A DNA stretch of 64,000 nucleotides from an uncultured Porphyromonadaceae bacterium (GCA_947177635.1 CAMWVQ010000005.1:1-64000); one strand, 5' to 3'; numbered from the stretch's first letter, positions 1 through 8,840 are shown. Numbers and translations are program-made. Notes: generated by a model not told the origin, from the letters alone.

Positions 1-52
1 GAGCACGACCTTGCCAAGGTCGGGGTCGCGGGTTCGAGTCCCGTTTTTCGCT
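1..52 (+). tRNA. tRNA-Gly(GCC), 5' end cut by the window
   Basis: The sequence holds the end of the D arm, an anticodon arm CGACC-TTGCCAA-GGTCG, a T arm with loop TTCGAGT, and the 3' acceptor strand TTTTCGC plus discriminator T. The anticodon is GCC, so the charged amino acid is glycine. CCA is not encoded. The missing 5' acceptor strand should lie just before the window and read GCGAAAA. Confidence 0.88.
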
Positions 53-105
53 CAACAAACCGCTCCTCTGAATCTCGGGAGAAAAGTCACAAAAGGTTTA
101 AAAAT

Positions 106-189
106 GTCCGGATGGCGGAATTGGTAGACGCGCTACTTTGAGGGGGTAGTGATCATTGGATCGTGTGAGTTCGAGTCTCATTTCGGACA
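106..189 (+). tRNA. tRNA-Leu(GAG)
   Basis: The acceptor strands GTCCGGA and TTCGGAC pair. The anticodon stem CTACT/GGTAG holds the loop TTGAGGG, giving anticodon GAG. A long variable arm with a GATC/GATC stem marks a class II tRNA. It lies about 50 nt after the tRNA-Gly with no promoter box between, so the two are probably cotranscribed. CCA is not encoded. Confidence 0.92.
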
Positions 190-292
190 CTTGTCAGACA
201 AGCTGAGTATTTCATTGATACTCGGCTTGTTTGCTTTATATACCCCTCCTGACCATTCCACAGCTCAACGCCAACCTCTCCACACCCCCTGT

Positions 293-1090
293 ATGACAGA
301 CCTCGACAGACCTCTTGAAAGCGCGGCCGACCTCGAAGACCGCATCACCAGGCTCGGATTCCTCCCCTATTTCCGAAACCGCATACCCGGTTTCTCGGTC
401 GAGGAGATGACCCAGCCTGAAATACTCTGGGAAAACGACGGCCCTTGGGAATGGAAAGGAGACATCGCCCGCGGACTCACATCTGCCTACGGAAAGTTCT
501 TCCACGGAAAAGCCGGCTACGTCAGCCGCGAATGGCTCGCCGACTTCATCAATTACCGACGTTGGTGCGCACCCCTCGAAGCTGCCATCCCCGACTCGCT
601 GGGCAACAATGTCGACGCTATTATTCTCGACATACTGTCGCTAAACGGGCCGATGCGCTCGACCGACCTCCGCAACGCCACAGGATTCCAACGCATTCCG
701 CGCAAGCAATACCTCGAGATGCAGGAAGCTGCCAAAGCGGCAGCCGACAAGGAAGAGACAAGGGAACGCGTAAAAGCAACCCGCTCAAGAAAGGATGTCG
801 GGTTTGACACTCGCATGACGCGCCTGCAGATGGCCGGACGCGTCGTGATAACAGACTTCACCCACAACACCGACCGCCACGGCAATCCCTACGGATTCGG
901 CATCGCCTGCTACGACACCCCGGAGAATCTGTTCGGCGCCGACACCCTCGACAGCCACGGACGCAGCCCGATGGAATCCTTCTCCAGGATGCTGTCCCAC
1001 CTGAAACAGCAGCTTCCCTACACCCCGCCTCAGCTGATATCGGCCCTCATAGGACATCCGCGCAAAGACGGCCGCATCCGCTTGTCCTGA
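293..1090 (+). CDS. AlkZ-related winged-helix protein
   Basis: This is a cytoplasmic protein of about 265 residues with no signal peptide or membrane segment. The ORF track starts it inside the tRNA-Leu; the ATG at 293 is the first start outside that RNA and opens MTDLDRPLES. The N-terminal third contains GPWEWKG and SREWLADFINYRRW, and the middle contains LNGPMRSTDLRNATGF, which reads like a winged-helix DNA-binding segment. I recall this pattern from Bacteroidales proteins named AlkZ-related or winged-helix, after the YcaQ/AlkZ crosslink glycosylase superfamily. No catalytic residue can be assigned here, so a DNA-repair role is only suggested by the family name. Confidence 0.5.
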   Translation: MTDLDRPLESAADLEDRITRLGFLPYFRNRIPGFSVEEMTQPEILWENDGPWEWKGDIARGLTSAYGKFFHGKAGYVSREWLADFINYRRWCAPLEAAIPDSLGNNVDAIILDILSLNGPMRSTDLRNATGFQRIPRKQYLEMQEAAKAAADKEETRERVKATRSRKDVGFDTRMTRLQMAGRVVITDFTHNTDRHGNPYGFGIACYDTPENLFGADTLDSHGRSPMESFSRMLSHLKQQLPYTPPQLISALIGHPRKDGRIRLS

Positions 1091-1143
1091 CACCTTCCCT
1101 ATACCCCTCTCTGCCCCCTTCCGCCGAGGCTGTCTGCCTCCGG

Positions 1144-1175
1144 TTTGTTTTTTCGTGGTTTTTTGGATATTTTTG
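1144..1175 (+). promoter_or_regulatory. Bacteroidetes-type promoter for the DUF389 gene
   Basis: TTTG at 1144-1147 is followed after exactly 20 bp by TATTTTTG at 1168-1175, matching the -33/-7 pattern of the Bacteroidetes housekeeping sigma factor. Transcription should begin near 1181, giving a leader of about 35 nt. Confidence 0.7.
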
Positions 1176-1216
1176 TCAGGAAATTTGTTTAATGTTCATA
1201 TCCACATGCTTCAACT

Positions 1217-2584
1217 ATGGCTGAGAATTTCTGGACGAAACTGAAATCCCTGACAGGAAATTATTTTGCGCTTGCCCCTTACCTTGTCACACAACAGGAG
1301 GCTGAAGCCTCAATCAGGGAGGGGGTGTCGTTTCGCGGCACCAACCTGATAATACTCGTGCTTGCGATTTTCATCGCATCGCTCGGCCTCAACACCAACT
1401 CCACGGCTGTAATCATCGGAGCCATGCTCATCTCCCCATTGATGGGCCCGATAATCGGGATAGGGCTTGGTATCGGCATCACCGACTTCGAGCTGCTGAA
1501 ACGCTCGCTGCGAAACCTCGTCGTGGCCGCTCTCTTCTCGATGCTCGCCTCATCTCTTTACTTCCTGATTTCACCGGTGGCCGAAGGGCACAGCGAACTG
1601 CTTGCCCGCACCTCCCCAACGATATACGACGTGCTGATAGGATTCTTCGGAGGGGGCGCCGGAATCGTCGCAACCTGTTCGCGCAGCAAAGGGAATGTGA
1701 TTCCGGGGGTGGCCATCGCCACAGCCCTTATGCCGCCGCTCTGTACCGCCGGCTACGGACTCGCCACATTGCAGATGCACTACTTCCTCGGAGCATCATA
1801 CCTGTTCATAATAAACTCGATTTTCATCTGCCTGGCAACATTCATCGGCGTGAAGCTTTTCCAATTCAAACCGGTGACCGCCGCCAATCCCGAACGTGTC
1901 AAGCGCATACGCCGCATTACCTACACCGTGGCCCTGCTCACCCTGCTCCCCAGCGTGTATCTGACATACAATATGATGCGGATGAACCGGTTCGAGCTCA
2001 ACGCCGGGCGGTTCATATCACACGAATGCCAGTGGCCCGACACCCACGTGTTGTCATCTTCCGAGACATGGGGAAAGGATGGCAGGCAGATTAACCTGAC
2101 CCTGATCGGGAAGGCCATGCCCCAGGACTCCCTGCTGATTGCCCTGTCGTCGCGTCTGCATTTCTACAACCTCGAAGGAACCAAGCTGAAGATTTTCCAG
2201 GGAGACGCGCCGATGTCTGTCGACGAGCTCAAGAGTGCCGCCGTCAGCGACATCTACCATATCTCCCAGACAGCCATCCAGTCGAAACAGGCTGAGATCG
2301 ACTCCCTGACCAACATCCTCGCCGCCGACAGAGCCTCCTTCGGGGCGGCCGCCGACATTCTTCCCGAGCTGCGTGTGGTCTTCCCGAAAGTCAATGAAAT
2401 AGCCGTAACGAAAGCGGTGTTCGCCAATCCGGCCGAAGGCCGCACCGACACGGTCAACATCGCGCTCATACATACGGCCTCAGGTTTCACCGCCGCAGGC
2501 AAGACCGAACTGCAACGTTACCTTGAGGCTCGCCTCAAACTTGACGAAATCAAGGTTATCGAGATTCCACGCGTCATCCGCTGA
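1217..2584 (+). CDS. DUF389 (TIGR00341) family membrane protein
   Basis: The 455-residue protein has a membrane core from about residue 40 to 260. Hydrophobic segments such as NLIILVLAIFIASLGLN and the glycine/proline-rich GAMLISPLMGPIIGIGLGIG carry the signature of the DUF389 family. The C-terminal half (about 260-455) is soluble and has two repeats of alternating strand and helix, ending in EIPRVIR. The biochemical function is unknown; members are inner-membrane proteins. It has its own consensus promoter and stands alone, facing the convergent amylase gene across a long hairpin. The start at 1217 is the first ATG after the promoter and gives a normal soluble N-terminus. Confidence 0.85.
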   Translation: MAENFWTKLKSLTGNYFALAPYLVTQQEAEASIREGVSFRGTNLIILVLAIFIASLGLNTNSTAVIIGAMLISPLMGPIIGIGLGIGITDFELLKRSLRNLVVAALFSMLASSLYFLISPVAEGHSELLARTSPTIYDVLIGFFGGGAGIVATCSRSKGNVIPGVAIATALMPPLCTAGYGLATLQMHYFLGASYLFIINSIFICLATFIGVKLFQFKPVTAANPERVKRIRRITYTVALLTLLPSVYLTYNMMRMNRFELNAGRFISHECQWPDTHVLSSSETWGKDGRQINLTLIGKAMPQDSLLIALSSRLHFYNLEGTKLKIFQGDAPMSVDELKSAAVSDIYHISQTAIQSKQAEIDSLTNILAADRASFGAAADILPELRVVFPKVNEIAVTKAVFANPAEGRTDTVNIALIHTASGFTAAGKTELQRYLEARLKLDEIKVIEIPRVIR

Positions 2585-2600
2585 AAACAAACACAAACGG

Positions 2601-2661
2601 GGATATAATTACACAAACGGGAGGCCGCCTCAGGCGGCCTCCCGTTTGTGTAATTATATCC
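2601..2661. terminator. Very long bidirectional terminator-like palindrome
   Basis: A 30-bp arm (2601-2630) is followed by a single C and its exact reverse complement (2632-2661). The core is GGGAGGCCGCCT and the ends are GGATATAATTACAC. It sits between two convergent genes. No long T tract follows on either strand, but the AT-rich base of the stem may substitute. A partial extra copy of ACACAAACGG precedes it at 2591. Confidence 0.75.
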
Positions 2662-2680
2662 GTGTTAAGGTTCAGGCTTT

Positions 2681-5002
2681 TTAGTTGAGGCGAATGAATG
2701 CGGGCACCCATGCCGACACATTCACCGATCCGTTGACAGTGCCGCCATTGATGAGGTCTTCACCTGTGCCGCCGATTGACACATTCTGGTCGGTCTGGGA
2801 GAAAATCACAACCACTGTGTTGCCGGTCTCGGCATCTGTCTTGGTGATTACCTCCAGGCCGTTGTTGCGCTGGTCGCGGCTCACGGTTCCTCGCCAGAGG
2901 GCGGGATTCTCGGCACGCGCGTTGAACACCTTCGCCACATAATCGTGGAGACGCTGCTCGTTGGCATTGAAGCCGTCCAGACGACCGGAAGTGCGCGCCC
3001 AGTTGTCAGAGTTGCCATTTCCACGCTTGTCGCCGATTTCGTCACCGTAGTAGGTACAAGTCGGGCCGGAATAGCAGGCCACAGCCGCGTGGCGGGCCAT
3101 AAGTCCCTCCACATTGCTGTTGATGTCGACAAAGTCTCCCACGCGCGAAGTGTCGTGGTTGCTCAGGAAGAGTGTCGGATTCACACCTGCATCCTTGTAA
3201 CCGCGTCCGGCCGCATCGGTGGAGAGGAACCAGCCAATCGAGCCGACACCCGCACTGAGGTTGACGATATTGTCCTTGCCGTCAAAGTCCATAACGCTCT
3301 TGAGTCCATCCTGCTGGGTGGTGGTGATATTGCCGGCACTGGTCCAGTCCTCACCGACCATGAAGCCGAGAGTACCCCACTGTTCTCCACGGTTCTTGCG
3401 TTCCTGGCATACAGCCTCAACCTCCTTACGGAGGTCATACCAATAGTTGTGTCCTCCCTGGTAAACCTGGTAGCACTGGTCGAGACGCCAGCCGTCCACT
3501 CCTCGGTTCATCCAGTAACGGACCACCTCCTTGAAATATTCGAGCGAACCGGGATATGCGATGTTGCCAGCGTCTGAGCCACGCACATTGGCTGTATTGT
3601 CCCGTGTGTCGATGTAGCGACCTTCAGGAGAAGCAGCCGTAACGCCGCCGTGATGGCCGAACACACCGTCAAGAATCACGTAGATGCCACGATTGTGGGC
3701 TTCCTCAATGAGTTCGTCGAACTCAGCCTCGGTGCCGAACTTCGGGTCAATCTTGAAATAGTTGGTGCAGAAATATCCGGTGGCCTGCAGTCTCTCACCA
3801 CCATTGCCATTGGTGGAATCAAACACCGGGGTCATCCAGAGGGCGTTCATGCCAAGCTCCTTGATGTAATCAAGCGAGTTGATGATACCGCGCAGGTTGC
3901 CATCCTTGCGATGCCCCTCGGGGCCCCACATGTTGGTGTAACCCGGCGCGCCACCTTCTCCGTGCTGGAACGAGCCAACCATCACCTGGTATATCGAGAG
4001 CTCGCGGTGGTCACCCGTCAATGTTGTCACGGGCTGTGAGTCATCGCGGTTGTAGGTAGCCGAGAATGTGGTCTCCCCCTCGTCATTGGATGCGGTCAGA
4101 GACAAAGTCGCGCTCTCCCCGTCATTGAGGTAATCGGCGACATCGAGACGCGTGGCAGAAGTGGTGGAGAGGCTGAGCTGACGTCCGTTGAAGGTGCCCG
4201 ACACCAATGTCGGCGCGTTGGAGAAGCTGATGGTGATGACCGATGTGCCCCTCACGCGGCCACCTGCCGGCGACACGGTAATCGCAGGCTTCTGCGGGCC
4301 TTCGGGATTCGAAGAATACCATTTCTTGTCAGCCAGAAGATACCAACCCTCCTTGCCGGGGAAATCAAGCGCGATACCGGGCTGCTGGTCGGCGGGATAA
4401 CGGTCAGCGCCACCATCGCCGGTGTTGAAAATCACCAGTGCCGACTCGTCGGCCTTTTCAGGAAGCACGTAGCTGTACCATCCGTTCTCGGACACACTCA
4501 TCAGAGAGCCGGGCCATGCTCCTGCATATTCCTGACTGGGTTCGGAATAGATGTAGACATACGGAGTCTTTGACCATCCGCCTTTGAAATATATGGTGCG
4601 CTCATTCGATGCGGGAGCGATTTTCACCGTGTAGGTCTTGGTGGCGTTCCCGTCGGTCACATTGAAGGTCACATTGTTGTCACCCTTCACCAGCTGTGCC
4701 ACTGAATGATTGGTTAACAGGGAACCGTTGACAGAGATGTCAACGGTGGCGTCTGACGCCACGGGAGCAGCAGAGAATGACGCCAGCGTCGGAAATGAGT
4801 TTTCAGCCTCGACGGTGTAAGCCACAGTCTCGGAAGAGAAACCCTCGACGATGTTATGGCCGTCAACTTTTATCTCAAGCGCGCTCAATGAGGCATTGTC
4901 GCTGCCTGCGGCGGCGGAGGCGGCCAGAGCGGAACCTCCGACAAGCACACCCACACAGAGGGAGCGGAGTGTGCCGCATATCGAATATGAAATTTTCATC
5001 AT
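2681..5002 (-). CDS. Secreted multidomain GH13 alpha-amylase with starch-binding module
   Basis: The 773-residue protein has a Sec signal peptide (about 1-31). A cadherin-like or Ig-like domain follows (about 37-127), then a starch-binding module of the CBM26 type (about 133-238, rich in W and Y), another Ig-like domain, and a GH13 barrel from about residue 330. Three catalytic motifs are intact: GVDGWRLDQ (nucleophile Asp), MVGEDW (acid/base Glu) and FLSNHDTSR (stabilising Asp). It should hydrolyse alpha-1,4-glucans outside the cytoplasm. There is no lipobox, unlike SusG, and no clear T9SS domain at the C-terminus, so its final location is uncertain. It lies 20 nt downstream of the GLUG/T9SS gene and is probably cotranscribed with it. 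Confidence 0.88.
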   Translation of the reverse strand: MMKISYSICGTLRSLCVGVLVGGSALAASAAAGSDNASLSALEIKVDGHNIVEGFSSETVAYTVEAENSFPTLASFSAAPVASDATVDISVNGSLLTNHSVAQLVKGDNNVTFNVTDGNATKTYTVKIAPASNERTIYFKGGWSKTPYVYIYSEPSQEYAGAWPGSLMSVSENGWYSYVLPEKADESALVIFNTGDGGADRYPADQQPGIALDFPGKEGWYLLADKKWYSSNPEGPQKPAITVSPAGGRVRGTSVITISFSNAPTLVSGTFNGRQLSLSTTSATRLDVADYLNDGESATLSLTASNDEGETTFSATYNRDDSQPVTTLTGDHRELSIYQVMVGSFQHGEGGAPGYTNMWGPEGHRKDGNLRGIINSLDYIKELGMNALWMTPVFDSTNGNGGERLQATGYFCTNYFKIDPKFGTEAEFDELIEEAHNRGIYVILDGVFGHHGGVTAASPEGRYIDTRDNTANVRGSDAGNIAYPGSLEYFKEVVRYWMNRGVDGWRLDQCYQVYQGGHNYWYDLRKEVEAVCQERKNRGEQWGTLGFMVGEDWTSAGNITTTQQDGLKSVMDFDGKDNIVNLSAGVGSIGWFLSTDAAGRGYKDAGVNPTLFLSNHDTSRVGDFVDINSNVEGLMARHAAVACYSGPTCTYYGDEIGDKRGNGNSDNWARTSGRLDGFNANEQRLHDYVAKVFNARAENPALWRGTVSRDQRNNGLEVITKTDAETGNTVVVIFSQTDQNVSIGGTGEDLINGGTVNGSVNVSAWVPAFIRLN

Positions 5003-5022
5003 TGCAATATTGTGTGTTAGGA

Positions 5023-6648
5023 TTATTTCTTGACAATCTTGAAGACGGCAGTCTTGGCCTGCTCCATCTCAACCTGCAGCAGATAAACTCCGGCGGCAGA
5101 ACCTGAAAGGTCTATTGCCACCTCATTTTTGCCCTCACCGCAGAGATTGGCGACAAGCTGTCCGGAGATGGAGAACACTTTGCAGGATAGAATGGCGGCG
5201 GGAGCCGACACGGCGAGCAGTCCCTCTGTGGGATTCGGTGAAACGGAGATGTCCACACCCTCGGCGTCGACTGCATCAATGGCAGAAATTGCTTTGAAAA
5301 GCTCATCAGGGAAAATATGGGACTGGTTCTCGCCAAGCGAACGGAGAACCGGCCCCTGTACGGCCACGGAAGCACGAGCGACCTCGGTGCGCCAGAGCCA
5401 TACATTGTCGAAATCCCATCCCGAGAGTGACTTGTAGACATTCTCTGATGCAATCTCATTGGAAGACTTTAGTGTGGCGTGGTCGCCATAATTGGCCCAA
5501 TTTCCATTCGGCGCGCTCATAAGCTCCCAGGCATAATTGCCCTCCGAGATGTTCCGGCTGTTGTTGTTCCCGCCAAAACGGGCGGCATAATTGTTTGTCG
5601 CAGATATGGAGGCATTGACGGCGAACGAGCGGTTCACTTTGCCGTAATTCGCACCTACCAGTCCGCCTACATAGTCGAATCCGGTCACATCACCGGAAGC
5701 GACAGTGTTGGCTATGGTGCCGGTGTTTTTCCCCACGAGACCACCTACGGCGTAGTCATCGGAAGCATTAACCGTAGCCGTCGAGTAACAGTCGGAAATC
5801 GAGCCGCCGTTTTCACCGACCAGACCGCCTGCGCAGATGGAAGAGGCGTTGACGGTTCCGGTGGAATAGCAGCGGAGGATGCCGCCGCCGTCGACACGTC
5901 CGGCAAGGATACCGGTGAAACACATACCGGCAACCGTGGCGTCGGCGATTCCGAGGTCACGGATTTCCGCACCGTTGCCGACTGTGCCGAAAAGGCCGGT
6001 GGCCTCACCAAACACATTCCCCGACAATTTAAGGTTGTTGATTGTCTTGCCGTTGCCGTCGAAGGTTCCGGTGAAAGGGATGGCTGAGTTGCCGACGGTA
6101 GCTGTGACACCCGACGCGTCGACATCAGAATCGAGACGGAACGATTTGCCCCAGTCGGCCGAGGTCGACGAGAGTTCCTTGAGGTCAGCGGCGGTCGAGA
6201 TGAGGTAAGGGGAAGCGGCCGTCCCCTCTCCTCCCGAATAATGCTGCACCGGAGCCTGGATTACAGCCACCATACAGTCAATGGTCTGCTTCGATGAGGT
6301 CTTGGCAATGAAGCCAAGCTCTGTCAGGCTTGACAGCTCAGAGTCGCTGAGGTTGTATAACGTCTTGATGTCCTCGATAGCGTAGGTGTAGACCCCGTTC
6401 GAGCCTGACATCTTGTATTTGTCGACATTCGTGTTCTCCCACGAAGCCGCCGGTTTGGAGGCTGAACCGACGACAGCCCAGGTGTAGAGATAAACCTCGC
6501 TTCCGAAGTCAGAGGTTGTGATCGTGACTGATACCGGGCGCGTGGCCACGACCGGCGACGGGTCTGACACGATGGTCGCATTATCCCCGGCAGCCCACGA
6601 AGAAACAGCGGCTCCCGCCGCCAACAAACATAAAATAATCTTCTTCAT
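5023..6648 (-). CDS. Secreted GLUG-repeat protein with T9SS type A sorting domain
   Basis: The track starts at 6711, but the in-frame ATG at 6648 opens the signal peptide MKKIILCLLAAGAAVSSWAA and is the better start (541 residues). An N-terminal Ig-like part contains SEVYLYTW. The middle (about 180-380) holds repeated glycine-rich blocks such as GTFDGNGKTINNLKL and GLVGENGGSISDCYS, the GLUG beta-helix type. The C-terminus contains VSPNPTEG and AAGVYLLQV and ends in KIVKK, as in type IX secretion sorting domains. It is probably exported by T9SS and held at the surface. As the first gene of a pair with the amylase, it may bind glycan, but no catalytic motif is visible. Confidence 0.8.
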   Translation of the reverse strand: MKKIILCLLAAGAAVSSWAAGDNATIVSDPSPVVATRPVSVTITTSDFGSEVYLYTWAVVGSASKPAASWENTNVDKYKMSGSNGVYTYAIEDIKTLYNLSDSELSSLTELGFIAKTSSKQTIDCMVAVIQAPVQHYSGGEGTAASPYLISTAADLKELSSTSADWGKSFRLDSDVDASGVTATVGNSAIPFTGTFDGNGKTINNLKLSGNVFGEATGLFGTVGNGAEIRDLGIADATVAGMCFTGILAGRVDGGGILRCYSTGTVNASSICAGGLVGENGGSISDCYSTATVNASDDYAVGGLVGKNTGTIANTVASGDVTGFDYVGGLVGANYGKVNRSFAVNASISATNNYAARFGGNNNSRNISEGNYAWELMSAPNGNWANYGDHATLKSSNEIASENVYKSLSGWDFDNVWLWRTEVARASVAVQGPVLRSLGENQSHIFPDELFKAISAIDAVDAEGVDISVSPNPTEGLLAVSAPAAILSCKVFSISGQLVANLCGEGKNEVAIDLSGSAAGVYLLQVEMEQAKTAVFKIVKK

Positions 6649-6742
6649 GTAGAAATTTAGATGATGTAAGTAATACACGGAACCGATTGAGGCGCAATGC
6701 ACCTCAATCAAAATGTGGTTTCAAGCAAATTTTGAATGTGCA

Positions 6743-6750
6743 AAGTTACG
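6743..6750 (-). promoter_or_regulatory. -7 box for the GLUG/amylase pair
   Basis: On the minus strand this reads TAACTTTG, the Bacteroidetes -7 element, about 95 nt before the start at 6648. A TTTG lies only 14 bp upstream rather than the usual 19-20, so the -33 part is weak. Confidence 0.5.
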
Positions 6751-6800
6751 CATCTTCATCCTCAAATTTCCACACGAATGATATGTTTTTCAACAGATTT

Positions 6801-7508
6801 TCATTTTTCCCGCACCACTGCCGACGTTTCTTCGGCATCAGCCCGTTCTTTGCGGCCACCCTTTACCGGCGCGTCATCCGTGACAGGCGTGAACCAGGCC
6901 GGCATGCCTACGGCCAGACGATAGAGATTGCAGCCCAGGAAGTTGCCGACCACCGTCGGGAGATAAGCCGCCAGGAGCGTCAAACCATTGGCCATCAGGA
7001 AATCCCTGCCGCAGGAGGCATAGTAGAATGAATCGGCCACACAGTGGGGGAATCCGCATATTATGAACGCCGGCACACCGAAAAGCAGCGGCAGCCAGTT
7101 GTTCTTCATCCCTGCACCGCGAACTGCAGCCGTCATTATGAAGCCGCAGGGAATCGACAACAGTCCGCACATCAGCGGCCCTTTTGCCAGGCGCGCGTTG
7201 ATGATGGCCCTCGACGATTCGGCGATTTCCGGAGTGCAGGTCAGAGCCGACAGTATGAAGCATCCTCCAAGGTTGAGCAGCAACATCAGGCCGAGCAGGG
7301 AATACTCCCCACCCTTGCGGCTCCAGACATGCTGGGCCTGCCCGGTGAACAGCGGCAGCTTCATCGCCACCACAACTATGAGCCCGAAGGCGAACATCGC
7401 CGCGCCAAGCACGCCGCCGACCTTGAGATACACCGTGGCGGCGATACCGATACATCCCCCTGCCATCAGCGCGCCACTGAAAAATTTAACCGCGTTTTCC
7501 TTATTCAT
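6801..7508 (-). CDS. Formate/nitrite transporter (FNT) family protein
   Basis: The 235-residue protein has six hydrophobic segments. It carries family features such as KFFSGALMAGGCIGIAA near the N-terminus, GGCFILSAL and IPCGFIMTAA in the middle, and VVGNFLGCNLYRLAVG near the end. FNT proteins are pentameric inner-membrane channels for small monocarboxylates, nitrite or hydrosulfide; the substrate cannot be told from sequence alone. No formate lyase or nitrite reductase gene is adjacent. It is transcribed divergently from the GH53 gene, from promoter boxes only 12 bp apart. Confidence 0.88.
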   Translation of the reverse strand: MNKENAVKFFSGALMAGGCIGIAATVYLKVGGVLGAAMFAFGLIVVVAMKLPLFTGQAQHVWSRKGGEYSLLGLMLLLNLGGCFILSALTCTPEIAESSRAIINARLAKGPLMCGLLSIPCGFIMTAAVRGAGMKNNWLPLLFGVPAFIICGFPHCVADSFYYASCGRDFLMANGLTLLAAYLPTVVGNFLGCNLYRLAVGMPAWFTPVTDDAPVKGGRKERADAEETSAVVREK

Positions 7509-7536
7509 ATTGTGATAATGTATTGGCTTCAGGGTG

Positions 7537-7544
7537 CAAATTTA
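7537..7544 (-). promoter_or_regulatory. -7 box for the FNT gene
   Basis: The minus strand reads TAAATTTG, about 30 nt before the FNT start codon. No TTTG is seen at the expected -33 distance, where the opposing GH53 promoter lies instead. Confidence 0.5.
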
Positions 7545-7556
7545 CGGATTTTTTCG

Positions 7557-7564
7557 TAGTTTTG
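7557..7564 (+). promoter_or_regulatory. -7 box for the GH53 gene
   Basis: The box reads TAGTTTTG and lies 21 nt before the GH53 start codon. Its -33 region overlaps the initiation region of the divergent FNT promoter. Confidence 0.5.
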
Positions 7565-7585
7565 CACTAAACTTGCCTTACACTC

Positions 7586-8683
7586 ATGAAAACCAAAAGA
7601 TTTGTCATCCGCGGCTTGCTGGCCGCCACACTCATTATGGGGGCATACGCCTCGTCAGAAGCCAAGAAACCACGCGAGCTGTGGCTCGGAGCCGACATCA
7701 GCGGCACAACCCATGACGAGGCCCGCGGAATCTACTCGACAGACACCCTCGGAAACCAACGCGAAAACACCCTGCTTATGAAAGACTACGGCATGAACGC
7801 CGTGCGTCTGCGCGTCTGGGTCAACCCTCGCGGAGGCTGGAGCGCAAAGGAGGATGTCCTCGAAATGGCCAAAAGGGCCAGGCTGCTCGGCATGGAGGTG
7901 ATGATAGACTTCCATTACTCCGACTGGTGGGCCGACCCTGAGAAGCAGAACATACCCGCCGCCTGGAAAGACTACGGCCTGGAGGAGATGAAAACCGCCC
8001 TGGCCGACCACACAGCCTCCACCCTGCGCTACCTCAAAGACAACGGCATAGATGTGAAATGGGTGCAGGTCGGCAACGAGACCCGCAACGGGTTCCTTTG
8101 GCCGATCGGCCGAATAGATGTCAGCGACATGTCGAACATCGCAAACTACGCCGCCCTGACGACCGCCGGATATGACGCCGTGAAAAGCGTCTACCCCGAA
8201 GCGGAGGTAATCGTCCACATCGACAACGGTTTTGACAACCCCACCTACCAGACAATCTTCGACGGGCTGAAGGCCAACGGCGGCAAATGGGACATCATCG
8301 GCATGAGCGTCTATCCATACTGGGCCATCAAGTATGACCACGAGCCTGACGCCGAATCCACCCTCCGCGACGCCATCGACAACATCCGCAAGCTCAACGC
8401 CCGCTACGGATGCGACGTTATGATTGTCGAGACCGGTGTCGATTCCTCCAAACCGGCCGAAGGACTGGAGTTCATGAACTCCCTGTTCGACGCGGTAATC
8501 AATGACGCCGACGGCGCATGCACCGGAGTGTTCTACTGGGCTCCGGAGTCATTCCAGACAGAGTGTCCCGACGGCACCCTCGAAGGCTACGCCCTCGGGG
8601 CCTTCCGCAACCGGCGCCCAACCGCCATACTTGACTCATATCCCCGCGCCGCACGCCTCTTCTCCGCCGGGAAAACGGAGTGA
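7586..8683 (+). CDS. GH53 arabinogalactan endo-beta-1,4-galactanase
   Basis: The 365-residue protein opens with a short signal peptide (MKTKRFVIRGLLAATLIMGAYASSEA). The rest is a single GH53 barrel: GADISG at the start, MNAVRLRVWVNP, MIDFHYSDWWADP, the acid/base Glu in QVGNET, and the nucleophile Glu in IVETGV. GH53 enzymes cut beta-1,4-galactan side chains of pectic type I arabinogalactan. Length matches a single-domain family member, and no carbohydrate-binding module or lipobox is seen. No SusC/D pair or other galactan gene lies nearby, so it stands outside a recognisable utilisation locus. Confidence 0.92.
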   Translation: MKTKRFVIRGLLAATLIMGAYASSEAKKPRELWLGADISGTTHDEARGIYSTDTLGNQRENTLLMKDYGMNAVRLRVWVNPRGGWSAKEDVLEMAKRARLLGMEVMIDFHYSDWWADPEKQNIPAAWKDYGLEEMKTALADHTASTLRYLKDNGIDVKWVQVGNETRNGFLWPIGRIDVSDMSNIANYAALTTAGYDAVKSVYPEAEVIVHIDNGFDNPTYQTIFDGLKANGGKWDIIGMSVYPYWAIKYDHEPDAESTLRDAIDNIRKLNARYGCDVMIVETGVDSSKPAEGLEFMNSLFDAVINDADGACTGVFYWAPESFQTECPDGTLEGYALGAFRNRRPTAILDSYPRAARLFSAGKTE

Positions 8684-8740
8684 AAAATAAGCGGCGCCGA
8701 CATCGCCCGCGCGGATTCCCGAATATTAACCGCCGATATG

Positions 8741-8772
8741 TTTGCGCGGGCGGGATTATTTTCGTAACTTTG
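8741..8772 (+). promoter_or_regulatory. Consensus promoter for rplY
   Basis: TTTG at 8741-8744 and TAACTTTG at 8765-8772 are separated by exactly 20 bp. This predicts a leader of about 115 nt before the rplY start. Confidence 0.75.
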
Positions 8773-8789
8773 CGGCGGTTTTTTCAGAA

Positions 8790-8840
8790 GAGGAGCGGCT
8801 ACGCGCCTCGGATGGAAGCCCCCGGCCCCGCCGGGCATCC
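8790..8840 (+). promoter_or_regulatory. Structured 5' leader of rplY
   Basis: Two hairpins can be drawn in the predicted leader. One pairs GAGG with CCTC around a GCG/CGC inner stem (8790-8809). The other has an outer stem GGATG/CATCC and an inner stem CCCGGC/GCCGGG (8810-8840). A later GGGA could compete for part of the second stem. Autoregulation by L25 is possible but is inference. Confidence 0.35.

Noticed and set aside
149-292. N-terminal extension of the first ORF
   Set aside because: It overlaps the 3' part of the tRNA-Leu gene and lacks protein-like composition; the ATG at 293 is the realistic start.
2945-3577. 210-codon plus-strand ORF inside the amylase gene
   Set aside because: It is antisense to intact GH13 catalytic motifs and has no independent support.
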